A DNA stretch of 12,508 bases from assembly GCA_030627025.1 (NCBI GenBank), contig DAOUSX010000009.1, positions 1 through 12,508 on the forward strand, read 5' to 3'. Source of the DNA: Dehalococcoidia bacterium (GTDB taxonomy: Bacteria > Chloroflexota > Dehalococcoidia > GIF9 > AB-539-J10). Of this stretch, positions 7,017 to 12,508 are shown in pieces. Made by a program: the position numbers and the translations under genes. Every line of letters starts with the position of its first letter. Position 1 is the stretch's first letter. Under the pieces are notes generated by a model that did not search any database, had not been told where the DNA came from, and saw nothing but the letters and a program-made list of their open reading frames with translations.

Positions 7017-7985
7017 CTATCCTTTCATGCTCTGTTCAACGGTTTTCGCCCGCTGATAAATTTCGGGCAGATATTTCTGGAAAACCTCCATGTTCATTTC
7101 TTTCCTTAGCTTAGTATCGGAGTTTCTCCACAAACTATGCAAAGCATCGAAGTCCCACTCGGCGGTGATAACTTCTTCCTGGTCAACAGTCTCTGCTTTG
7201 GCCAGTATCCCTGATAAATCAGGAGTAAGGTCAATGGGAGCAAGGATTACCGATTCTCCAACATAGTCATCAGTCATCACTTTGCTCACATCATTACTGC
7301 CTACCAGGCAGCAATGCATTCCGAAGACCTGGTTTTCCTGAACCTGGGACCAGATTCCACCACGACATTTGCGCTGAATCAGCTTTCCAGGACAGGCAGA
7401 GACATCTATCAGTGCTTCGGCACCATTAAACGCCATTATCCTCCCTACCTCGGGGAACATCCCTTCATAACAAATGGGAATGCCAAACCTCATAAAATCA
7501 GTCTCAAATATTTCGTACTCCTTCCCCGGGACACAGTGAAAAGCATCTTCAAGATACAGGTTAATTTTAACCTGCCTGCCCATTGCCTTCCCAGTCGGCT
7601 CGAAGACATAACAGACGTTGATAAGACCGTTAAGCTCTTCGTCAAACAGGTAAATGCTACCAGCGACAATGTATGTCCCGAATTCGTTTGCTGCTTGAGA
7701 AAACACCCTTAAGTAAGATTCCTTTAACTCTTTGCTACAATCCTTAATTGTGCTGAAGAAGATCTCAACCGCGTCTCTGTCTTCTATTAAGCTTTGAATA
7801 TCTGCACCCCCTCTTAATAGAAACTGCGGCACAAGCATGCAGCCGCATCCTTCAGGAAAGGCAATGAGACGGCAATCCCTTTCCTTTGCTTTTTCCACAA
7901 GCTTAAATACGCTTTGTTTATAATCTTCCTCAGAGGAATAAATCTCTACTTTTTGCTGTGCACAGGCAATCATCACTTTATTCAT
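7017..7985 (-). CDS. Carbon-nitrogen hydrolase (nitrilase superfamily)
   Basis: The 322-residue protein carries the full Glu-Lys-Cys triad: E45 in FPEG, K140 in QVKINLY and C172 in ICYEGMFPE. Such enzymes hydrolyse amides, nitriles or N-carbamoyl compounds through a cysteine thioester. The cysteine context (CYEGMFPE, not CxDxxFPE) and an insertion rich in LYLEDAF after the lysine set it apart from the common amidases. The extra cysteines near E45 (GCGCM) are also notable. The substrate is unknown. The start has GGAGG eight bases upstream. The gene leads a probable two-gene operon with the saccharopine-dehydrogenase-like gene and lies 215 bases downstream of a co-directional MFS transporter. 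Together they might import and break down one compound, which is inference. Confidence 0.88.
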   Translation of the reverse strand: MNKVMIACAQQKVEIYSSEEDYKQSVFKLVEKAKERDCRLIAFPEGCGCMLVPQFLLRGGADIQSLIEDRDAVEIFFSTIKDCSKELKESYLRVFSQAANEFGTYIVAGSIYLFDEELNGLINVCYVFEPTGKAMGRQVKINLYLEDAFHCVPGKEYEIFETDFMRFGIPICYEGMFPEVGRIMAFNGAEALIDVSACPGKLIQRKCRGGIWSQVQENQVFGMHCCLVGSNDVSKVMTDDYVGESVILAPIDLTPDLSGILAKAETVDQEEVITAEWDFDALHSLWRNSDTKLRKEMNMEVFQKYLPEIYQRAKTVEQSMKG

Positions 7986-8032
7986 CTAGTTAACCTCCGA
8001 AAATTCACTATATTCTGTCTTTTATGAAGCTC

Positions 8033-8038
8033 ATTATA
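8033..8038 (-). promoter_or_regulatory. Perfect -10 element upstream of the hydrolase operon
   Basis: The minus strand reads TATAAT here, about 48 bases before the hydrolase start. No good -35 lies at 16-18 bases. It could serve as the operon promoter with an activator, separate from any read-through from the MFS gene upstream. Confidence 0.38.
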
Positions 8039-8200
8039 CCTTATGCTCTGTGTCAGTGGACAGGGGAATGCTGGAGACTCATAGTATCTCTGCGGAAGGG
8101 CAACGCGGGCAATAGAGTAATGGGCATTTTGGTTTTTGGTGGCGGACTGGCGATAGCAAATTGGACGGCTGCGCTTAGCTGCCCTTTTTATTTTGCTTCT

Positions 8201-9406
8201 TTACCGGCTTTTGTTGCGACTAACTGTCTCCTTGCCTAACAGGGCGAAGCAAATTGTAGCCACGAAAAGTAACGCTGCGCCCAAGAAGAAGGGGGAATTT
8301 ATCCCACTTACATCTTTAAGCCAGCCAAGCGTAATGGGGCCAATAACCCATCCAGCATCGCTTACGGTGCGGTAAGTCGCCATGGTGCGTTCATAATCCT
8401 CTGGAGAGGCAGTATCGGCAACATAGGCAATGGGCACAGGTCCACAAAGTCCCCTCCCCATCCCTAATATCACACTGCTGGCCAAAAATAAGAAATAATA
8501 GTTTGCCCCGGTAAACAGTAGCAATCCCAGGACTGTTACCATTCCTCCAGGCACGATGAGTTTCTTCCTACCTAGTTTATCTGAAAGCCTGCCAGCAAAA
8601 GGAACCATGATTAGCTGCATTACTGCCACCAAAGTAAGCGCCAATCCTACCTGCCCCACAGTTAACCCGAGATGTTCATACCCTAGAATAGGGATTAGTG
8701 TTATCTGGTTCCCACTAACGGTGATCAAAGTAAATAGGCCTACAGCGCAAATGAGCCAGAAATTTATGTTTCTACGCAGGGGCATGGAAACTGCTTGATT
8801 ACCAATAGGGTCAGGCGATTCAGCAGGAGTGCTTTTCTTTTGTTTCGTCTCAGGTATGAAAAAATAGCCAAATATGGTAGCGACCAAGGAAAGCCCACAG
8901 AAGGAGAGAAAAACGGCGCTGTAACTAAAATACTCACCGATAAAGCCGCCTAAGATAGGACCAAAGCTCGCTCCAAGCAGGAAGCTTCCCCAGTAGAGGC
9001 TCATATATTGACCTCGGTTAGCCCGAGTGGAGATTTCGCCGATAACGATTAAAGCTGTCACGCTAAAGATAGCTGACCCCAACCCCTGAAGCAATCTAAA
9101 CGCTACCAGTTGCCAGTATTCACCGACAAATACATAGCCAAGGGCGCTGATGGTCACCAGGGAACAACCGAGGATAAGCAGAGGTCTTCGTCCCCAGAGT
9201 CGCGCTATTCTACCTGCTGGTATATCTATTGCCGCTCGGCTTATGCCATAAGCAGTGATGGCTAACCCCACCATCGTGCCAATCATGGCCGGGCTGACCC
9301 CTAACTCCTCGACAAAACCAGGAAGTATCGGACTGAGAAACCCTGCTCCCACCATGAGCAGTAGCTCCCCCACACAAATGGCGATGAGGGTTTTGTTACG
9401 CCACAT
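8201..9406 (-). CDS. MFS transporter, DHA1-like proton antiporter type
   Basis: This intact 401-residue carrier has 12 hydrophobic segments in two six-helix halves joined by a polar loop (about residues 195-215). It shows motif A after helix 2 (GRIARLWGRRPL, 65-76), the motif-B region with R104 (RLLQGLG), motif C in helix 5 (GASFGPILGG, 145-154) and a second motif A after helix 8 (GRLSDKLGRKKL). Motif C is typical of drug/H+ antiporters, so export is the likelier direction, though substrates of such carriers are hard to predict. The ATG at 9406 is the only usual start after an in-frame stop, yet no clear Shine-Dalgarno sequence precedes it, which is unusual in this window. Palindromes lie 45-75 bases upstream. 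The hydrolase operon follows on the same strand. Confidence 0.9.
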   Translation of the reverse strand: MWRNKTLIAICVGELLLMVGAGFLSPILPGFVEELGVSPAMIGTMVGLAITAYGISRAAIDIPAGRIARLWGRRPLLILGCSLVTISALGYVFVGEYWQLVAFRLLQGLGSAIFSVTALIVIGEISTRANRGQYMSLYWGSFLLGASFGPILGGFIGEYFSYSAVFLSFCGLSLVATIFGYFFIPETKQKKSTPAESPDPIGNQAVSMPLRRNINFWLICAVGLFTLITVSGNQITLIPILGYEHLGLTVGQVGLALTLVAVMQLIMVPFAGRLSDKLGRKKLIVPGGMVTVLGLLLFTGANYYFLFLASSVILGMGRGLCGPVPIAYVADTASPEDYERTMATYRTVSDAGWVIGPITLGWLKDVSGINSPFFLGAALLFVATICFALLGKETVSRNKSR

Positions 9407-9450
9407 TATCGTTTCGAAATAACTATGCCATGAGCGACAAATTCAGACTC

Positions 9451-9480
9451 GATGTGAAACATCCTTTTCACAAAGTGAAA
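9451..9480. promoter_or_regulatory. Two adjacent palindromes upstream of the intact MFS gene
   Basis: GATGTGAAACATC (9451-9463, 5-bp arms with a 3-base spacer) and TTTCACAAAGTGAAA (9466-9480, 6-bp arms with a 3-base spacer) stand next to each other. The shared word GTGAAA occurs at 9454 and 9475, exactly 21 bases apart, or two helical turns. This is what a pair of operator sites for a dimeric repressor looks like. They lie 45-75 bases before the MFS start. The first palindrome contains the ATGT/ACAT words seen in PadR-type operators, but the spacing differs from the usual 8 bases. Confidence 0.45.
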
Positions 9481-9577
9481 TGGTATTACAGGAATACTCT
9501 AGTTTATCAAAGCTGGAGAGAAGATAGAATATGCCACGTGGTAATTCACAATGATGGCTGAATAGCAAACAGAACTA

Positions 9578-9613
9578 ATTATACCAGAAATATCATGCAT
9601 GATGTTATGTCAA
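9578..9613 (-). promoter_or_regulatory. Possible extended -10 promoter with a central palindrome
   Basis: On the minus strand TGG-TATAAT (9586-9578) is an ideal extended -10 element. A perfect TTGACA (9613-9608) lies 24 bases upstream, too far for normal use. A perfect 12-bp palindrome, ATCATGCATGAT (9592-9603), sits between them. It would produce a leader of about 165 bases for the MFS gene, spanning the palindromes at 9451-9480. Confidence 0.38.
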
Positions 9614-10170
9614 CTTCGCAGGGAGAAAGGATTGAGCAGGCAAAAGCCTGACAAGAAAGTATATGAGAGAGGGATGGGGAAGCAGCGCCAGCGTCCTATA
9701 TGCCATATACGATTTATTCCCTACTGAGCTTTCCGAGGAAACGTTCGTGAAAGTTTGTTGGGTATTGGACCCACTACTTGCTCCTGCAGCCGCCATGTAT
9801 GAGAACGAGCATGGCTTTGAGCGCCTCAGCGGCAAGGAATCCTTGCCAACTTGTCGGAGGCAGTCTACAAAGAGATAATGACCAACTCCATCTATGACCG
9901 CTGAACAGAAGGCACGCAGATACGCAGATATGCCAGAGTGGGCGGATATGGAGCGCATTACCAAGTCGTGGTTCGCTTCAGGGAGCGACTTGGCGCTGTG
10001 GATTGCTTCCAGCTTCGCAAGGCATACTGCAGCAGTGACCCCATGTCATGGTGCCGTTTCAAAGCTTGCGTTACCCCCATAATCAAGCCCTTGGGATAGC
10101 TGCTGAGGTCATTTTGGAATAATAAGCAGTGTCTGAACTCGTGGAAGATGGGAGGGGAAACATACATCTA
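9605..10170. other. Decayed coding-like stretch without an intact gene
   Basis: No complete gene is apparent, but the plus strand reads like broken protein. Frame A (9663-9878) gives LSEETFVKVCWVLDPLL and then MYENEHGFERLSGK. It then degenerates exactly where the frame two bases further on (9833-9904) gives GILANLSEAVYKEIMTNSIYDR. Frame A resumes at 9894-10082 with KARRYADMPEWADMERITK and WFASGSDLALWIASSFA. One frame change near 9835 and another near 9902 would join them into about 130 residues. No start signal is visible. I do not recognise the family, and the overlapping minus-strand frames look like shadows. The alternative is chance. Confidence 0.28.
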
Positions 10171-10210
10171 GCTGAGCTACGCCGTGGTGCACAGTGAAAT
10201 TGCAGAAAAT

Positions 10211-10326
10211 AAAGTGCAAGGTGCAAATTTAAAAATGCAAGGTGGAATCTACTCTGGCGGTGAGTAGACTTCAGCTAGAGAAAATTGGCTCTAACTTTTG
10301 CACTTTGCACTAAACTATTTGCACCT
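10211..10326. repeat. Nested inverted repeat of GTGCAA words, possible small repeat element or terminator
   Basis: AGTGCAAGGTGCAAA (10213-10227) matches the reverse complement of TTTGCACTTTGCACT (10297-10311) at 14 of 15 positions. AGGTGCAAA (10219-10227) also pairs perfectly with TTTGCACCT (10318-10326), which overlaps the stop codon of the binding-protein gene. A further copy, TGCAAGGTG, lies at 10236-10244. Inside, TCTACTC (10248-10254) and GAGTAGA (10262-10268) make a perfect 7-bp hairpin with a 7-base loop. The whole could fold as one long cruciform, end the minus-strand transcript, or be a member of a dispersed intergenic repeat family. Confidence 0.6.
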
Positions 10327-11923
10327 ACTGCTCAATATAAACCTTGGCCAAATCAGGAATCCCTAGAGGACCGAGCTCATAACCTTTGACATAAGGTTTA
10401 ACTAAAACATAATTTCTACCAGAGCATAATGGCAAGCAAGGTGCTTCATCGACAATCTCCTGCTCAGCTTGCTGATACATCATCAACCGAGCCTCGTCAT
10501 TTTGTTCAACGCCAGCCTGGTCAAGCAAGGCATCCAGCTCGGGATTATGATAGTCAAAGATATTATTCTCGGCACTGGTGTAAAACAAATTGTCCAGGAA
10601 ATTATGAGGGTCGGGGTAATCAGCTACCCAGGCAAGCATAAACATCTCATCCTTTTCCTCCATCAGATGGTAAACGAATTTCTCCGATTCCAGCTGTCTC
10701 ACCTGAACCTCAACTCCCAGATTCTCCCGCCATCCCTGAATAATTGCGCCCAAATAACCAGAAACACCACCACCATACCCCGCCACGGTGATGGTAATCG
10801 GTGGCAAGTTAGAGACATTGCCATACTCAGAAGCAGCGATACACTCCGCAGCTCTGGTTGCATTGTATTCAAGCCCAGTAAGATTCTCGTTATACCCTGG
10901 CATCCCGGGAGGCAATATCCCATCAGCTTTATTTACCATATCCCGGAATATCAATTTGATGATGCGCTCCTTATCCACTGCATAGCTGAAAGCACGGCGA
11001 ACATTCACATCATCGAAGGGCGGAGCGCCGGTATTGAAGCCAATGTAGTGTAGACTGAGCTCAGGGGTTACCGCTAACTCCTGGTGAAACGGGCTAGCTT
11101 CATCTTTAACCAAGTCTATATAATACGTGCCGACAGGCACGATATCAATTTCCCCGTTCTCATACATCGCCATAGGATTTCCAGCGAGGAGATGAAAGGC
11201 AACCTGCTTAATCTGGGGTAACTCACTATAATAAAACTCGTTCCTTTCCAGAATCAGAACCTGTCCCGGTTCCCACTCGCTCAACCCAAATGGGCCCGTG
11301 CCAATTGGATGACGCCACCAGTCACTTCCCGACTCCACATTCGACTGTTCAACGACAAAAGCGGTGGGATAGGTAAGCTTGCACAGGAAGTACGCTTTAG
11401 GGGCATCAATGGTGACCCGAAGGGAGTAATCATCAACAACCTCGACTCCCGAAATTTCTTCTGCCTTGCCAGCAAGCTTATCATTTACACCAATGATATC
11501 GCCTAAATAGGTAGCTGCTGTTTGGGAGCCAGTTTCAGGATCACAAGCTCGCTCCCAGGAATATTTGAAATCCTCTGCCTTGACCTCTTTGCCATCGTGA
11601 AATTTAACCCCATGGCGCAGGTGAAAGACAAAGACCTTGCCATCCTCACTTTTCTCCCAACTTTCAGCAATGTCAGGCACCACCTCCAGTTCATCATTAA
11701 GGCGGACTAACCCGCTGAAGACCTGCATCACATAGGCATGAGAGGACATCTCACTGGAAACCGCCGGGTCAAGAGTTATCGGTCCGATATCCCAGAGGTT
11801 AAGGACATCTTCACTGGAAGGCGGAGGCCAGTTACAAACACAGCTAGCCTGAGGCAAGAATAAGACACAGATTAGAAAAGATAGCAATATCAGATACCAG
11901 ATTCTTTTCCCAAAATCCTTCAA
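10325..11923 (-). CDS. Family-5 extracellular solute-binding lipoprotein (peptide type)
   Basis: The 532-residue protein is a periplasmic or surface-anchored binding protein of the SBP_bac_5 (OppA/DppA) family, which hands peptides or similar ligands to an ABC importer. It has a basic N-terminus, a hydrophobic segment (about 9-24) and a lipobox-like LPQASC with C28; the -3 residue is Q, which is not ideal. Family landmarks follow: LDPA, the FHLRHGVKFHDGKEVKAEDF block, IGTGPF, NVRRAFSYAVDKE and PDPHNF. The start is TTG at 11923, with AGGAG nine bases upstream; no other usual start exists after the in-frame stop. It begins one base after the metallopeptidase TAG, with its ribosome-binding site inside that gene, so the two are translationally coupled. 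No permease or ATPase genes follow, so it is an orphan here. Confidence 0.92.
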   Translation of the reverse strand: MKDFGKRIWYLILLSFLICVLFLPQASCVCNWPPPSSEDVLNLWDIGPITLDPAVSSEMSSHAYVMQVFSGLVRLNDELEVVPDIAESWEKSEDGKVFVFHLRHGVKFHDGKEVKAEDFKYSWERACDPETGSQTAATYLGDIIGVNDKLAGKAEEISGVEVVDDYSLRVTIDAPKAYFLCKLTYPTAFVVEQSNVESGSDWWRHPIGTGPFGLSEWEPGQVLILERNEFYYSELPQIKQVAFHLLAGNPMAMYENGEIDIVPVGTYYIDLVKDEASPFHQELAVTPELSLHYIGFNTGAPPFDDVNVRRAFSYAVDKERIIKLIFRDMVNKADGILPPGMPGYNENLTGLEYNATRAAECIAASEYGNVSNLPPITITVAGYGGGVSGYLGAIIQGWRENLGVEVQVRQLESEKFVYHLMEEKDEMFMLAWVADYPDPHNFLDNLFYTSAENNIFDYHNPELDALLDQAGVEQNDEARLMMYQQAEQEIVDEAPCLPLCSGRNYVLVKPYVKGYELGPLGIPDLAKVYIEQ

Positions 11924-11924
11924 G

Positions 11925-12508
11925 CTACCGAACTCCTGCTGATATAGCTAACGCTGACAGGCCAGCGATTAAGCCGGGATGAGATTGCTTCGCTGCCCCT
12001 TCGCTATACTCAGGGCTTTGGCTCACCGCAACGACCGTGGAAGCCACCAATGATTCTCGCCAGCGAGCATCAAGCCCATCGATATCAAAACCATAAGCTT
12101 CAGTCAATGCTTCGTCGTAGGTATTACCCTGCTTAAAAAGAGTCAATAGATTGAGCATGTTATCACCGCTATAGTTATCCAAAAGGTATTCCACCAGACT
12201 ATAGCTCTCAGCGTAGGAAAGATAGGCTTTTTCAGGCTCAGCAGAAAACGGGCTGCACAGACTACGCACCGAGAGCAGGTTATCTTCAGAGATAGCTTTT
12301 TCTAAACGATAACTAAATTCGGGGAAAAGGTCACCTTGATTATACATTGCCAAACCTTCATCAAGCCACACAGGCAACGAGCCATAAGGACTAAAAACTA
12401 GCTGGTGAACAACCAAATGAGTAAGCTCATGGACTAAGGCTTCTTTTCCCCAACCAATGCTATCTGGTGAAATGCCGATGGCGATGATGCCAAATTCAGT
12501 AAAGGCAA
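11925..12508 (-). CDS. HEXXH metallopeptidase, peptidase-MA-like (5' end beyond window)
   Basis: The frame is open from the right edge to the TAG at 11925-11927, about 193 residues, and its true start lies outside the window. The zinc site HELTH is encoded at 12417-12431, and WLDEGLAMY follows with its glutamate 20 residues after the second histidine. That is the gluzincin arrangement in which two histidines and a distal glutamate hold zinc and the first glutamate is the catalytic base. The remainder is helical (SYAESYSLVEYLLDNY, LLTLFKQG) as in the peptidase MA family, ending in a short weakly hydrophobic tail (GLIAGLSALAIS). Such proteins are often extracytoplasmic, but the signal region is not visible. 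A shorter reading starting at TTG 12416 would cut off the zinc histidines and is wrong. It is coupled to the downstream peptide-binding lipoprotein. Confidence 0.85.
   Translation of the reverse strand, partial: AFTEFGIIAIGISPDSIGWGKEALVHELTHLVVHQLVFSPYGSLPVWLDEGLAMYNQGDLFPEFSYRLEKAISEDNLLSVRSLCSPFSAEPEKAYLSYAESYSLVEYLLDNYSGDNMLNLLTLFKQGNTYDEALTEAYGFDIDGLDARWRESLVASTVVAVSQSPEYSEGAAKQSHPGLIAGLSALAISAGVR

Noticed and set aside
8024..8239. Plus-strand 71-residue ORF between the hydrolase and MFS genes.
   Set aside because: It has no ribosome-binding site, overlaps the end of the MFS gene on the other strand and has an unnatural composition.
9534..9541. CCACGTGG palindrome as a binding site.
   Set aside because: Eight-base palindromes are expected by chance, and nothing nearby supports a role.
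9605..9964. Minus-strand 119-residue ORF in the gene-poor region.
   Set aside because: Its serine- and cysteine-rich composition is typical of an antisense shadow; the plus-strand frames look more protein-like.

Overview
The window reads as ordinary bacterial chromosome of moderate G+C, with Shine-Dalgarno-led genes, sigma70-like promoters and some alternative starts (a TTG and probably a GTG). No rRNA, complete tRNA, phage, insertion-sequence or CRISPR genes are visible. The gene mix (LUD-domain lactate-utilisation protein, a pyruvate kinase with the K+-independent signature, two MFS carriers, a family-5 peptide-binding protein) suits an anaerobic or fermentative sediment-type bacterium. A Chloroflexota (Dehalococcoidia-like) host is my guess from general appearance only; nothing in the window proves it.

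Layout. 1-1670, plus strand: the tail of a possible gene, a chimeric remnant that joins a signal peptide to the ATPase domain of a sensor histidine kinase, and a PadR-family regulator behind a consensus promoter. 1673-3906, minus strand: a tight cluster of a possible 55-residue protein, a LUD-domain protein and pyruvate kinase. 4262-5504, plus strand: an MFS transporter broken by two single-base frameshifts. 5794-7985, minus strand: a carbon-nitrogen hydrolase followed by a saccharopine-dehydrogenase-like oxidoreductase. 8201-9406, minus strand: an intact MFS transporter with stacked palindromes upstream. 9407-10320: about 900 bases without an intact gene, holding a decayed coding-like stretch and a nested inverted repeat. 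10325-12508, minus strand: a HEXXH metallopeptidase, running off the right edge, coupled to a family-5 solute-binding lipoprotein.

How the genes may work together. LUD protein and pyruvate kinase share a transcript and both act around lactate, pyruvate and PEP. The MFS carrier, hydrolase and dehydrogenase-like protein are co-directional and could form a small uptake-and-catabolism module for an unknown amide or amino-acid-like substrate. The metallopeptidase and peptide-binding protein are translationally coupled and suggest a peptide-processing pair, but no ABC permease or ATPase is present.

Signs of decay recur: the histidine-kinase chimera, the frameshifted MFS gene, an A6-interrupted small ORF and the fossil region. 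Either this is a locus undergoing gene loss, or some lesions are assembly errors. I did not find a convincing new multi-gene system. The most useful leads are the overlooked small ORF before the LUD gene, the peptidase/binding-protein pair, the atypical pyruvate-kinase cation site and the chimeric kinase.
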